Source of the DNA: Bacillus cereus ATCC 14579 | Lineage (GTDB): Bacteria; Bacillota; Bacilli; Bacillales; Bacillaceae_G | Assembly: GCF_000007825.1 (NCBI RefSeq) | Contig: NC_004722.1 | Coordinates: 722,501 to 786,500, forward strand | Length of the DNA stretch: 64,000 nucleotides | Reading direction: 5' to 3' | In this document: positions 34,183 to 43,157 of the stretch, one piece after another | Position numbering within the stretch: position 1 is the stretch's first letter | Layout of the letters: every line of letters begins with the position of its first letter | The notes under the pieces: generated by a model | Told to the model about the DNA's origin: nothing | What the model saw: only the letters and a program-made list of their open reading frames with translations | Databases searched by the model: none | Translations under genes and position numbers: made by a program

Positions 34183-34211
34183 ATAATATTCGTTTTTTAT
34201 CTATTTTGCAA
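34183..34211 (-). promoter_or_regulatory. Promoter of the purine permease with PurBox-like motif
   Basis: On the minus strand TTGCAA and TATTAT are 17 bases apart. The spacer and -10 contain AAAAACGAATATT (34185-34197), and a second ACGAATAAT lies at 34157-34165 on the plus strand, facing it. Both resemble PurR boxes (core CGAA). Promoter match is good; PurR control is a suggestion. Confidence 0.45.
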
Positions 34212-34339
34212 TAGTTTTGCATAAAAAGTTTATAACAATTCATATTTTGTGTCTTAAATTCGAATATTAATCGTAAAACGATGTGTGAATTTCAGCTTTT
34301 TATTGTGCACATGCTAAGGAAAAGGAGTTGAAAGCAGCT

Positions 34340-35206
34340 ATGCCACAGCAAAAAAACTTTATAACAATGCCTGCGCAACATCAAAATAAGCAGCCAGGTA
34401 TTGAATCATTAATGAGCCCCCTTCCGCAGTTTGAAGATGCAAACTATAAAGGAAGTGAAAAGTTAAAAGGGAAGAATGTGTTAATTACGGGAGGAGATAG
34501 CGGAATTGGACGAGCAGTTTCCATCGCTTTTGCAAAAGAGGGAGCAAATGTTGCGATTGCTTATTTAGATGAGGAAGAAGATGCAAATGAGACGAAACAA
34601 CGTGTTGAAAAAGAAGGTGTAAAGTGTGTATTGTTGCCGGGGGATTTGAGTAATGAACAGCATTGTAAAGATATTGTGGAAGAAACCGCCCGGCAGTTAG
34701 GTAGTTTAAATATTTTAGTGAATAACGTTGCACAGCAATATCCGCAGCAAGGGCTAGAGTATATTACAGCAGAACAGCTAGAAAAAACATTTCGTATTAA
34801 TATTTTTTCTTATTTTCACGTTACGAAAGCAGCCCTTTCTCATTTGAAGAAAGGGGATGTCATTATAAATACGGCATCTATCGTTGCATATGAAGGAAAT
34901 GAAACGTTAATTGATTATTCCGCAACGAAAGGAGCAATCGTAGCTTTTACAAGATCACTTTCTCAATCGTTAGTGCAAAAAGGGATTCGGGTAAATGGTG
35001 TTGCACCAGGCCCGATTTGGACACCGCTTATTCCATCGAGCTTTGATGAGAAGAAAGTCTCTCAGTTTGGGAGCAATGTCCCGATGCAACGGCCTGGTCA
35101 ACCATATGAATTAGCGCCGGCATACGTATACTTGGCATCTGGTGATTCATCCTATGTTACTGGGCAAATGATACATGTAAATGGGGGCGTTATTGTAAAT
35201 GGATAG
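34340..35206 (+). CDS. Short-chain dehydrogenase/reductase (YdaD/YhdF/YhxC type)
   Basis: A 288-aa SDR oxidoreductase. After a 45-residue N-terminal extension typical of the glucose/ribitol dehydrogenase-like stress group come the NAD(P) site TGGDSGIGRAVS, the NNVAQQ motif (NNAG position) and the catalytic YSATKGA with upstream NTASIVAYEG. It ends in VTGQMIHVNGG. ATG 34340 lies 12 bases from AAAGGAG; an in-frame TTG 34328 is an alternative. B. subtilis relatives are general-stress proteins; substrate unknown. Confidence 0.9.
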   Translation: MPQQKNFITMPAQHQNKQPGIESLMSPLPQFEDANYKGSEKLKGKNVLITGGDSGIGRAVSIAFAKEGANVAIAYLDEEEDANETKQRVEKEGVKCVLLPGDLSNEQHCKDIVEETARQLGSLNILVNNVAQQYPQQGLEYITAEQLEKTFRINIFSYFHVTKAALSHLKKGDVIINTASIVAYEGNETLIDYSATKGAIVAFTRSLSQSLVQKGIRVNGVAPGPIWTPLIPSSFDEKKVSQFGSNVPMQRPGQPYELAPAYVYLASGDSSYVTGQMIHVNGGVIVNG

Positions 35207-35272
35207 TTTTCATTTATAAGAGCAAAGTAATGTTAATTCCACTTATTATAGGGAGCGCTAGGGGGGATATAG

Positions 35273-36034
35273 CTGAAAAAGTTATGTTTCATCATACTAT
35301 TATTTTTCATCCTACCGGTTAGTGCTTTTGCTAATACAGATCATTTAATATTAGTAAATCTTACGACGAACCAGTTGTCTTTTTTTGAAAATGGAAATTA
35401 CACAAAAACATTTCCAGTAACGACTGGAAGAGATCGTACACCTACGCCTGAAGGTAATTTTTGTATTATAACTAAATTTAAAAATAAAGAATACCATCGA
35501 AAAAAAATACCTGGGGGTGCACCGAATAACCCTCTTGGTACGAGGTGGCTTGGACTAGATAAGAATGAATATGCAATTCACGGGACGAACCGGGAATGGA
35601 CGATTGGAAGTAGGGAATCAAATGGCTGTATTCGTATGCATGACAGGGATATACAATGGTTATATGACCGAGTACAATTACAAACAAAAGTAATCATTTC
35701 TCGTTTTCATACGAGCCCCGAATATGAAGCGAATAAACTTGGTTATCGCGTTGTGAGCTGGAATGGTCGAAAAATAGAAAAAGAACAAATTGGAGTACTT
35801 ACGTTAGTAGACCGCGCGGATATATATTGGCAAGAACCAAATGGACAGTTAACGAAAGTGAAAACGGTATTGCCAAATGAAAGATATCCAGTGTACTCAA
35901 AACGAAAAGATGGAATATATTATATAGGAAACAATTCGTATATTATAGATGAAACAGGAGAGAAAGTTCGTTACGAGCAAATTCCTTCTTCGATTTTAAG
36001 TAATATATATAAACGGAAATACAATGTTCCGTAA
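35273..36034 (+). CDS. L,D-transpeptidase (YkuD), apparent CTG start
   Basis: A 253-aa exported L,D-transpeptidase, which cross-links peptidoglycan or attaches proteins. The signal peptide (MKKLCFIILLFFILPVSAFA) can only begin at CTG 35273: an in-frame TAG ends at 35272, AGGGGGGA sits 7 bases upstream of the CTG, and the next in-frame start (TTG 35375) would remove the signal peptide and the first YkuD strand. The catalytic site is HGTNREWTIGSRESNGCIRM, with His103 and Cys119. The C-terminal 100 residues are an extra domain. Either CTG is used, or a TTG start has mutated. Confidence 0.85.
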   Translation: MKKLCFIILLFFILPVSAFANTDHLILVNLTTNQLSFFENGNYTKTFPVTTGRDRTPTPEGNFCIITKFKNKEYHRKKIPGGAPNNPLGTRWLGLDKNEYAIHGTNREWTIGSRESNGCIRMHDRDIQWLYDRVQLQTKVIISRFHTSPEYEANKLGYRVVSWNGRKIEKEQIGVLTLVDRADIYWQEPNGQLTKVKTVLPNERYPVYSKRKDGIYYIGNNSYIIDETGEKVRYEQIPSSILSNIYKRKYNVP

Positions 36035-36036
36035 TG

Positions 36037-36066
36037 GCTACCGTATTATAGACGGTAGCTTATTTA
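36037..36066 (+). terminator. Terminator of the L,D-transpeptidase gene
   Basis: GCTACCGT pairs with ACGGTAGC over a 7-base loop, followed by TTATTTAT. Confidence 0.75.
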
Positions 36067-36137
36067 TACTTGGAGTTTAACTGCAACTATTGTATTTTGC
36101 TGAATATAATACAGTACAGATAGGGGGCGGTTATATT

Positions 36138-36389
36138 ATGAAAAGTGAATTTGCGTTTAAAGTTTTCTTAGTAACGACCTGTTTATTTATCGTGTATTTA
36201 TATGCGTTTCTCGTCTTTTCTTTTTATGTTCCATATGTTGATTTAATATTATTCTTCGGATTTATTTGGGCGTTTGTGAAAGCGAGGGAAGGAGAGAAGA
36301 GTATATATCGGCGCATTACCCTATGCGGGACGGCCGTTCTCGTTATTTTGTACTTTTTTATTATGCATGATTTTTGGAGAGGAATGTAA
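36138..36389 (+). CDS. Small membrane protein, 83 aa
   Basis: An 83-aa protein with three predicted helices (about residues 7-29, 34-48 and 61-76) and a basic loop KAREGEKSIYRR. ATG 36138 has TAGGGGGCGG upstream; the longer in-frame ATG 36090 has no RBS. No family recognised. It is monocistronic between two terminators. Confidence 0.7.
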   Translation: MKSEFAFKVFLVTTCLFIVYLYAFLVFSFYVPYVDLILFFGFIWAFVKAREGEKSIYRRITLCGTAVLVILYFFIMHDFWRGM

Positions 36390-36420
36390 AAAAAGCATAC
36401 GATTAATCGTATGCTTTTAT
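36388..36420. terminator. Bidirectional terminator
   Basis: AAAAGCATACGAT is followed by TA and its exact inverse, with A/T runs on both sides. It serves the 83-aa gene and the sucrose operon on the other strand. Confidence 0.88.
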
Positions 36421-37344
36421 ATCTGTTAATGATGGAAGAGAGGCAATTGCACCGTAATTTGTACATGTGATAGCGCCTACTTTATTTGCAAAGGAGATAA
36501 ATGCTGTTAAGTCTTTGAAATGATACGAAAGTGTATGTTCACTTTGGGCAATCTGATATAACATTGCTCCAACGAAAGCGTCACCAGCACCAGTTGTATC
36601 GACTTGTTGAATGGAAATAGAAGAGACAATAGTTTGACCTTCATTTGTCGCAAGAAGGGTACCGTCTTTTCCAAGTGTAATAGCTACTACTTTTGCGCCA
36701 TAATTTAATAATTTGAGTGCAGCTTGTTGTAAATCACTCTCTTTAGAGAGCATAGTAGCTTCCTCTTGACTTACTTTTACGAAGTGTGCATGTTTTATAA
36801 AGGTTAGACAATCTTGAGAGAATTGTTCTGTATTTGTAATGAGTGCACTTCGATAATTTGGATCAAAAGAAATGAAATGGCCTTTATCTTTCGCATATTG
36901 TAACAACTGAAAATACGTTTCTTTTAATGGGCTTGATAGTAAAGCTGTCGCTGAACCGAAATGTATTAAATCATTCGTTTGTATTTTTGATAAATCAATG
37001 CTATTGAATTGATATTCACCATCTGCACCACGCATAAAAGTAAAATCACGTTCGCCATCTTGATCGATGGATACGAATGCAAGTGTTGTTTGTTTATCTT
37101 TTATGAGCATGGATGTATCGACTTGCGCACGCTGTAAAGTTTGTTCAAGAAACTCACCAAATGGGTCGTTTCCTACTTGCCCCATAAATGTAGCGTGTCC
37201 ACCTAATTTTGTAATCGCAGCAGCAACGTTAGCGGGTGCTCCACCAGCTTTTTTTTCGAAATCTGAACCGTTTACTAAAGAAACATTAGTATTTCGGCAC
37301 ACAAAATCAATTAATAGTTCACCTATACAAAAGACATTTCTCAT
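36403..37344 (-). CDS. scrK: Fructokinase (PfkB family)
   Basis: A 313-aa PfkB-type sugar kinase. Motif 1 is GGAPANVAAAITKLGG and motif 2 with the catalytic Asp is DTTGAGDAFVGAML. It phosphorylates fructose released by sucrose-6-phosphate hydrolase. Its start overlaps the scrB stop by 4 bases and it is the last gene of the sucrose operon. Confidence 0.93.
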   Translation of the reverse strand: MRNVFCIGELLIDFVCRNTNVSLVNGSDFEKKAGGAPANVAAAITKLGGHATFMGQVGNDPFGEFLEQTLQRAQVDTSMLIKDKQTTLAFVSIDQDGERDFTFMRGADGEYQFNSIDLSKIQTNDLIHFGSATALLSSPLKETYFQLLQYAKDKGHFISFDPNYRSALITNTEQFSQDCLTFIKHAHFVKVSQEEATMLSKESDLQQAALKLLNYGAKVVAITLGKDGTLLATNEGQTIVSSISIQQVDTTGAGDAFVGAMLYQIAQSEHTLSYHFKDLTAFISFANKVGAITCTNYGAIASLPSLTDIKAYD

Positions 37345-38816
37345 ACAATCCCTCTTTTCAGCTTATATTGTGTGATGGTAAAGTTTAGTTTTGCATCTGA
37401 AAAGATTGCGATATGATGTTTCATGTCTTTTCGAGGAAAAACTCGGGACGTAAAGACTGTTGAACCATCGTATAAGAAAATTTCCACGATGCTTTTATCT
37501 ACAAATATTTGTAGTTCTATCGTATCTTGAATATCGATTTTTTTACAGCGTTCAAATCCATATTCTCCGCCAAATTGATGGTAGAAGTTGCCCCTGTCTA
37601 TAGAAATAGTACCTTGTTCCCGATTAAATGTAATGGGGAAACATTCCTCCTCATTGTGGAAGAGAGAAAGACCAAAACGTTTTGCATCTTCTGTTTTAAG
37701 TGTAACAATTAATTCATAGGAGTCTTCATCATCAAGCGTTGATAATACATTTAATCCAGCTGTTATATCTCCTGAAATGTCTTTTTTTGTTGTTCGTAGT
37801 TTTGTTAATTCTGAAACTGGTTTTTGTTTTAAGATGTTATCTTCTAATGTTAATTCACGTGGAAGTGTTAGGCAATGAGCCCACATATAATCATCAGAAG
37901 GATATGTGATTTCACTTGATCCTGCCCAAGCAAACAATAGGCGACGACTAGTAGAGTCTTCTAAAGTTTGAGGGGCATAAAAATCGAATCCTTTATCAGC
38001 TTCGTAATAGGAATCAACATGGAAATATAAATTTTTAATATCGAAATGGCCTATAGCATAAACGACATTGTATACATTGTGAAAGTTTTCTCCGTCTTTT
38101 TCAATTCCTTGCGGTGAAAAGAGAAGTACATCTTTCCCTGATAATTGGAAGTAATCGGGGCATTCCCACATAAATCCGAATTCTTTTAAGTTTGTTGTAA
38201 TTTCGCCTTGGAAATGCCAATTGTATAGGTCTTGTGATTTGTATAGTAATAGAGTTCCTGTTTTATTTTCACGTTGGGCACCGAGTAACATATAGTACAT
38301 ATCATTATGTTTCCAGACTTTTGGATCACGTACATGTTTTGTATATCCGTCAGGAATTATATCAATAACAGGATTATTACTATATTTCGTCATCGTATAT
38401 TGTGAATCCATTGATGCCATACATTGTTTTGCATCACGGGAATCATCAGGCTTTTTTATATTCCCTGTATAAAGTAGATGAAGAAGGCCATCTTTTACGA
38501 TAGCACTACCAGAATATGCACCGTGTGATTCATAGCTTTCAGTAGGGATGATGGCTACAGGCATACGCTCCCAGTTAATAAGGTCTTTTGACCTCACATG
38601 CCCCCAATGCTTCATTCCATGAATGGGACCAAATGGATACCACTGATAAAAAACGTGATATTCATCATTGTAGTATGATACACCGTTAGGATCATTCATT
38701 AATCCAAATGGTGGGTGGATATGATAAATTGGTTTCCATGAATCTTGGTTTGCAATTTCATATAAAGAATGTAATTCGTCTTTATTAGATTGCAGTATTG
38801 TTTTATATTTTGACAT
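37341..38816 (-). CDS. scrB: Sucrose-6-phosphate hydrolase (GH32)
   Basis: A 491-aa GH32 invertase. The nucleophile Asp42 is in LMNDPNG, the transition-state stabiliser Asp164 in VRDPKVW and the acid/base Glu218 in WECPD. The C-terminal beta-sandwich carries KSIVEIFLYDGS. It is cytoplasmic and splits sucrose-6-P to glucose-6-P and fructose. GGGGTG precedes ATG 38816. It sits between the PTS transporter and fructokinase genes, which confirms sucrose as the sugar. Confidence 0.95.
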   Translation of the reverse strand: MSKYKTILQSNKDELHSLYEIANQDSWKPIYHIHPPFGLMNDPNGVSYYNDEYHVFYQWYPFGPIHGMKHWGHVRSKDLINWERMPVAIIPTESYESHGAYSGSAIVKDGLLHLLYTGNIKKPDDSRDAKQCMASMDSQYTMTKYSNNPVIDIIPDGYTKHVRDPKVWKHNDMYYMLLGAQRENKTGTLLLYKSQDLYNWHFQGEITTNLKEFGFMWECPDYFQLSGKDVLLFSPQGIEKDGENFHNVYNVVYAIGHFDIKNLYFHVDSYYEADKGFDFYAPQTLEDSTSRRLLFAWAGSSEITYPSDDYMWAHCLTLPRELTLEDNILKQKPVSELTKLRTTKKDISGDITAGLNVLSTLDDEDSYELIVTLKTEDAKRFGLSLFHNEEECFPITFNREQGTISIDRGNFYHQFGGEYGFERCKKIDIQDTIELQIFVDKSIVEIFLYDGSTVFTSRVFPRKDMKHHIAIFSDAKLNFTITQYKLKRGIV

Positions 38817-38833
38817 AGGTTTTCACCCCGTTA

Positions 38834-40210
38834 TTATTTACTTTCTTTATATAAAATGAATGTGGCAACAAAAGCAGTGATAACTGCAATAGCGAAACCA
38901 ATTATATAGTGAATCATGTTCATCATGCCAAGAGGTGCAACAATTGTAAGCATCGGAATACCTGTTAAACCGTATGCATTAGCCGCTACTTGCATCCAAA
39001 CAACGTAAGCGCCTCCAATTGCGCCGCCAATAGCTGCTGCAATAAATGGTTTACCAAGTTTTAAATTAACACCAAAAATAGCTGGTTCTGTAATTCCTAA
39101 AAATGCTGAAGCTGCTGCTGGAATTGCAATTTCTTTCGTTTTTTTGTTTTTTGTTTTGAAATAGACAGCTAAAGTAGCACCGCCCTGTGCAACGTTCGCC
39201 ATTGACCAAATAGGGAGTAAGAAATTGACACCGATATCTTTATTTGCGAGTAAGCCCGCTTCAATAGCGTGGAAGCTATGATGTAAGCCAGTAAGAACAA
39301 TTGTTGAATACAATCCACCGAATATAAGTCCAGCTACTGGTCCTGCAAATTGATAAATTGTATTTAAAAGGTACGTAATGCCGTCACCGATTTTATATCC
39401 AATTGGTCCGATAATAATAAGTGATAAAAAGCCAGTTATAATAATTGTTAAGAATGGTGTAACTAATAAATCTAAAGAGTTCGGAACACGTTTTCGAAGT
39501 TCTTTTTCAATTGTACTCATAACATATACACATAATAAAATAGGTAAAACAGTACCTTGATAGCCAATCATATCAATATCCATACCAAGGAAATGTAAAA
39601 CTGTGGGTTTTGCATTTGAAAGAGTCCAAGGATTTGTTAAGCTTGGGTGAGTTAATATACCACCAACAACTGCACCTAAGAAAATGTTTCCACCAAATTC
39701 TTTAGCGGCACTAACTCCAATTAAAATGGGTAAAATGATGAAAGCTGCACTTGAGAACATATCAAGTAATTGGATAAGTGAGTGATCTCCAGGAACTAAT
39801 TTAAACGCTTTCAACATTCCGAGTAGACCCATAAGTAAACCGCTTGCAACGATAGCTGGAATAATTGGAACAAAAATATTAGATAGTGTCTTTGCTAGGC
39901 GGGCGATAGGATTCATTTTTTTCTTAGGTATATCGTTTGATGTTGTAGAATCTAGTTCGGCTATTCCAATTAGTTTTGAGAATTCATCATATACTTTGTT
40001 TACTATGCCAGTTCCAAAAATAATTTGATATTGCTCGGTCGTTGCAAAAGCACCTTTTACTCCATCGATGTTTTCGATTTCTGCAGCGTTTATTTTCGTA
40101 TCATCCTTTAATATAAGACGAAGGCGAGTCGCGCAATGTGTGGCACGAACAATGTTTTCCTTTCCACCAATATTCTGTATTACTTGAGTTGCAATTTGTT
40201 TCATATCCAT
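38834..40210 (-). CDS. scrA: Sucrose-specific PTS enzyme IIBC
   Basis: A 458-aa PTS permease. The IIB domain (1-90) has the phosphorylated Cys in ATHCATRLRLIL; the IIC domain (about 105-458) has about ten helices and a typical TGLHHSFHAIEAGLL and AFLGITEPAIFGVNLK. No IIA domain is present, as usual for sucrose systems that borrow the glucose IIA. AAGGGGG precedes ATG 40210. The ScrR operator lies 34 bases upstream of the start. Confidence 0.94.
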   Translation of the reverse strand: MDMKQIATQVIQNIGGKENIVRATHCATRLRLILKDDTKINAAEIENIDGVKGAFATTEQYQIIFGTGIVNKVYDEFSKLIGIAELDSTTSNDIPKKKMNPIARLAKTLSNIFVPIIPAIVASGLLMGLLGMLKAFKLVPGDHSLIQLLDMFSSAAFIILPILIGVSAAKEFGGNIFLGAVVGGILTHPSLTNPWTLSNAKPTVLHFLGMDIDMIGYQGTVLPILLCVYVMSTIEKELRKRVPNSLDLLVTPFLTIIITGFLSLIIIGPIGYKIGDGITYLLNTIYQFAGPVAGLIFGGLYSTIVLTGLHHSFHAIEAGLLANKDIGVNFLLPIWSMANVAQGGATLAVYFKTKNKKTKEIAIPAAASAFLGITEPAIFGVNLKLGKPFIAAAIGGAIGGAYVVWMQVAANAYGLTGIPMLTIVAPLGMMNMIHYIIGFAIAVITAFVATFILYKESK

Positions 40211-40243
40211 AAAAATTCCCCCTTACTATAAATTCTCTTTTAT

Positions 40244-40255
40244 GGAACCGGTTCC
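40244..40255. promoter_or_regulatory. ScrR operator 1
   Basis: GGAACCGGTTCC is a perfect 12-bp palindrome with the central CG step typical of LacI-family operators, just upstream of scrA. Confidence 0.8.
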
Positions 40256-40267
40256 GCAATAAGTTAA

Positions 40268-40309
40268 AATAAAAAACAGGGAAATGATGTTGAAAATCCT
40301 GTTTTTAAA
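40268..40309 (-). terminator. Terminator after scrR
   Basis: AAAAACAGG pairs with CCTGTTTTT over an 17-base interior, with T-runs on both strands. It ends scrR transcription and lies between the two operators. Confidence 0.65.
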
Positions 40310-40313
40310 ATGT

Positions 40314-40325
40314 GGAACCGGTTTT
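40314..40325. promoter_or_regulatory. ScrR operator 2
   Basis: GGAACCGGTTTT shares 10 of 12 bases with operator 1 and lies 70 bases from it (about seven helical turns), which would suit DNA looping. Confidence 0.7.
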
Positions 40326-40345
40326 AATTTTATTATAGAGCGCCT

Positions 40346-41332
40346 TTATATTTTGTCAACGCTTTCTTGGATTTTTAATGTATAACGGGAGTGTAATATT
40401 TTTGGTATAGTTTTGTTTTCAACAAGCTGTGAAAGAGAAGTGGCAGCAAGCTTTCCAGCATACTCATAGTCAAACGCAATTGTCGTTAAACTAGGGTGTA
40501 CCATTTCTGAAATATCATATCCACCGAATCCTGTTACAGAAATATCACCTGGTACAGAAAGAGAGTGGGAGTGAATGACTTTCATTGCGCCAAGAGCGAT
40601 GTTATCTGTAGCACATACGATAAGAGTTGGGCGATTATTATCTAAAATATGTTGTACTTGTTTCATGGCATCTTCTATGCGGAAAGTTGTTTCGTAATAT
40701 GAAACGTTGCAAGTCGGTTCTAAATTTTCAATTGCTTTTTGAAAACCATTTTTTCGATTTATTCCAACAGAAATATCATCTTTTTCTATCCCTAAATAGG
40801 CAATATGTCGATGGCCTTGCGATAAAACGTATGCCCCTAACTCATAAGCTGCATCATAATCATCGTGAACGAGGCAATATTGATCTTTATATTCTTGCCC
40901 GACGAATAAAATAGGGATGTTTGAATTAGCCATAATTTTTTGATGTTCATTCGTTAATGTTTTTGTTAATAAAATAATGCCAGCTACCTTTTGTTTTATA
41001 AAGTTTTCAATTGCTTGTATTTCAGTTCCAGTTGTTTGATTTGCATTTGCTACAAGCATTTGATAGTTATTTTCCTGTAATGTTTTATCGATCCCGATAA
41101 GTGTTTTCATTGTAGCGAAGGAGTCTAATCGGGGGATGATGACACCAATTAAATTTGTTGTTTTTGCTTTTAAACTTTGAGCAAATGTATTGGGAGAGAA
41201 ATTTGTTTCCTGAATAATACCTTCGATTTTAAGTTTTGTTTTATCACTTACATATCCGCCGTTTAAGTAACGAGAGACTGTGCTTTTTGCAACTCCAGCC
41301 AATTTGGCGATATCTGCAATTGTTTTAGCCAT
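40346..41332 (-). CDS. scrR: LacI-family sucrose operon regulator
   Basis: A 328-aa regulator. The N-terminal HTH is IADIAKLAGVAKSTVSRYLNGG with hinge helix SPNTFAQSLK, and the ligand domain follows (LIGVIIPRLDSFAT to the end). It is encoded on the same strand and directly upstream of scrA. Two palindromes with the LacI-type core lie between them. The inducer is probably fructose or sucrose-6-P, from related systems. Confidence 0.92.
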   Translation of the reverse strand: MAKTIADIAKLAGVAKSTVSRYLNGGYVSDKTKLKIEGIIQETNFSPNTFAQSLKAKTTNLIGVIIPRLDSFATMKTLIGIDKTLQENNYQMLVANANQTTGTEIQAIENFIKQKVAGIILLTKTLTNEHQKIMANSNIPILFVGQEYKDQYCLVHDDYDAAYELGAYVLSQGHRHIAYLGIEKDDISVGINRKNGFQKAIENLEPTCNVSYYETTFRIEDAMKQVQHILDNNRPTLIVCATDNIALGAMKVIHSHSLSVPGDISVTGFGGYDISEMVHPSLTTIAFDYEYAGKLAATSLSQLVENKTIPKILHSRYTLKIQESVDKI

Positions 41333-41413
41333 AGTATTTCACCTTCGTATTCATAAAAATGTTAACTTTATTATAGGGAGAATTAGAGATGACGTAAACA
41401 AGAAGAGAGAAAG

Positions 41414-41442
41414 AAAAAACCACCTCACGTATATGAGGTGGA
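41414..41442 (-). terminator. Terminator of the DUF1540 gene
   Basis: On the minus strand CCACCTCA pairs with TGAGGTGG over a 6-base loop, followed by T6. Confidence 0.82.
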
Positions 41443-41449
41443 ATAATTG

Positions 41450-41665
41450 TTAATATCTAGGCTTAAATGTATGACAACAAGTCTCTACACTCGTTGCTAC
41501 AGAACTTTCTAGCGTTTCGTTTGTTAAAACAGAAGCTGTATATGAATCATTTTCAGTTTGACCAGTTTCATCTGCATCAGGCTGAACGATGATCGCACTT
41601 GCTTGACAAAAGTTACCGTGTCCCCAAAAAGAACAGTTGGAAACAGAACATCTTACTTCTGGCAT
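41450..41665 (-). CDS. DUF1540 Cys-rich small protein
   Basis: A 71-aa protein matching the DUF1540 type: an N-terminal VRCSVSNCSFWGHGNFCQASAI with CxxxxC and a later Cys, and a C-terminal ETCCHTF. The Cys spacing suggests a small metal-binding or disulfide fold. AAGGAGGG precedes ATG 41665. It has its own terminator. Function unknown. Confidence 0.88.
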   Translation of the reverse strand: MPEVRCSVSNCSFWGHGNFCQASAIIVQPDADETGQTENDSYTASVLTNETLESSVATSVETCCHTFKPRY

Positions 41666-41737
41666 AAAACCCCCTCCTTATACATTAGTGTGGGATTTTA
41701 CGCCCATTTCATGTGTAGAAGGAGTTTCCTTTTCTCG

Positions 41738-42190
41738 TTACTTTTTCGTTTGCTCAAGCCATTCTTTTAATTTGTCTTTCGGCTGTTCACCGCTAATACG
41801 GCTCACTTCTTTGCCATCTTTAAAATGAATGATTGTTGGTGTACCTTGAATTTTATATTCATCCCAAGGAGCATCTAATTTTTCAATATCCATAACTTTC
41901 ATATCAACGTTTAAGTCTTTAGCCATTGGCACTAGGACAGGAGATAATTTTTGGCAATGAACGCAAGATGTTTGATAAAAGTATACTGTTTCTTCTTTTT
42001 TCTCTTTTAAGTTCTTTTGAAGATCTGAAAGAGAAATTTTATTTGTGTAGTAGTCAGGACCGTTTGTCTTACTTTCAGTAGGATTATCAATCTTTTGACT
42101 AGTGGCATTTTTTTCTTCCATTTGTGTTACAGCAAAAATTGCCACGAACAAGGCGATAATAATACCACCAAATATAAGCATTTTTTTCAT
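41738..42190 (-). CDS. Membrane-anchored thioredoxin-like protein
   Basis: A 150-aa protein with an N-terminal anchor (about residues 4-21) and an outer thioredoxin fold with CVHC (Cys76, Cys79) and the cis-Pro loop QGTPTI. It follows bdbC by 12 bases, so the two form a disulfide pair: BdbC passes electrons to quinone and re-oxidises this partner, which would form disulfides in secreted proteins (BdbD-like role). AAGGAG precedes ATG 42190. Confidence 0.9.
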   Translation of the reverse strand: MKKMLIFGGIIIALFVAIFAVTQMEEKNATSQKIDNPTESKTNGPDYYTNKISLSDLQKNLKEKKEETVYFYQTSCVHCQKLSPVLVPMAKDLNVDMKVMDIEKLDAPWDEYKIQGTPTIIHFKDGKEVSRISGEQPKDKLKEWLEQTKK

Positions 42191-42202
42191 TCTTTCATCT
42201 CC

Positions 42203-42622
42203 TTATTTGTTTTTGATGACAATAAAGCTACAAACAGCGATTGTAATAAAGCCGATAAGTGCTAAAAACGGGATTGTCACAAAGCCGAACCAGTTTATGT
42301 ATTCTCCCGTACATGGTACACGTCCACAAGCTGCCCCAGCAGCTGAAAATGCTGCGACTTTTTGAATTGCATAGTGATATAAAGAAATACAAGCACCAAT
42401 ACTTGCAATTGGTAAAGAATAACTTGCAATGCGATAATCTTTCTTTGCTACAGCGATACCAAGCCATAAAACGAATGGATACATAAAAATACGTTGATAC
42501 CAACAAAGAACACAAGGCTCAAATTTCATGATTTCGGAAAAATAAAGACTTCCTAGTGTAGCGATAAAAGAAGCTCCCCATGCGGTAAGTAAAGCATATT
42601 CTTGCTTTTTTTCTCGTCCCAT
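42203..42622 (-). CDS. bdbC: Disulfide oxidoreductase BdbC (DsbB family)
   Basis: A 139-aa membrane protein with four helices. It has both DsbB cysteine pairs: CVLC (37 and 40) in the first outer loop and CGRVPC (99 and 104) in the second. WYQRIFMYP after the first pair is typical. It oxidises a thioredoxin-like partner using menaquinone. The partner gene follows immediately. Confidence 0.95.
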   Translation of the reverse strand: MGREKKQEYALLTAWGASFIATLGSLYFSEIMKFEPCVLCWYQRIFMYPFVLWLGIAVAKKDYRIASYSLPIASIGACISLYHYAIQKVAAFSAAGAACGRVPCTGEYINWFGFVTIPFLALIGFITIAVCSFIVIKNK

Positions 42623-42747
42623 ATTTTATACCTCTCTTATAATAGTTACATACTAAATTATAGTATGAAGTGGTATGGAAAAGAAAGAAAAAATATGTTT
42701 ATCAATAAAAGTTTTATAAGAGGGAACTTTTATTAGTATTAATATTA

Positions 42748-42783
42748 ATAAAAGCGCTACCCTCCTAAAGAGAATAGCGCTAT
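42748..42783 (-). terminator. Terminator of the 82-aa gene
   Basis: On the minus strand AGCGCTA pairs with TAGCGCT over a long loop, followed by TTTATTAAT. Confidence 0.65.
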
Positions 42784-42786
42784 AGT

Positions 42787-43035
42787 TTACATTTGAATTT
42801 GTTCTACTTCTTCTACATGCGACTTTTGGGATGCGTGGTCAATATATTGAAATAGGAGCTGCAATTGTTTATCAACTTCTGGTAGTTCCTTGCTGTATTG
42901 ATAAGCGTGTAAAAAATGCTCAATACGCTTAGAAAATAATTGATCGTTCGTTTGAACCATGAGAACGAGTAATTTATCCCAATTACAGCAATACGTGTAA
43001 TAGAGAGCTTTATCATAGTCGTTATATGTTTGCAC
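42787..43035 (-). CDS. Uncharacterised 82-aa protein
   Basis: An 82-aa soluble, helical, acidic protein with a CC pair (YTYCCNW) and many Gln, Tyr and Leu residues. It starts at GTG 43035 with AAGGAGGG upstream, a strong RBS that supports coding. I recognise no family. Monocistronic with its own terminator. Confidence 0.7.
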   Translation of the reverse strand: MQTYNDYDKALYYTYCCNWDKLLVLMVQTNDQLFSKRIEHFLHAYQYSKELPEVDKQLQLLFQYIDHASQKSHVEEVEQIQM

Positions 43036-43130
43036 TGTGTACCCTCCTTACCGAGAGTTATATATAGTGTGTGATAAGTAAGGGGAAATACACTTGAAAG
43101 AATTTGTTAAGAAAAAAAGTGAATGAAAAG

Positions 43131-43157
43131 AAAAAACGAGGAGTTTCCTCGTTTTTT
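43131..43157. terminator. Bidirectional terminator
   Basis: AAAAAACGAGGA pairs with TCCTCGTTTTTT over a 3-base loop. It ends the PCYCGC lipoprotein gene. Confidence 0.85.

Noticed and set aside
34138..34327. Purine riboswitch before the NCS2 permease
   Set aside because: The conserved core of the G-box aptamer was looked for on the minus strand and not found.
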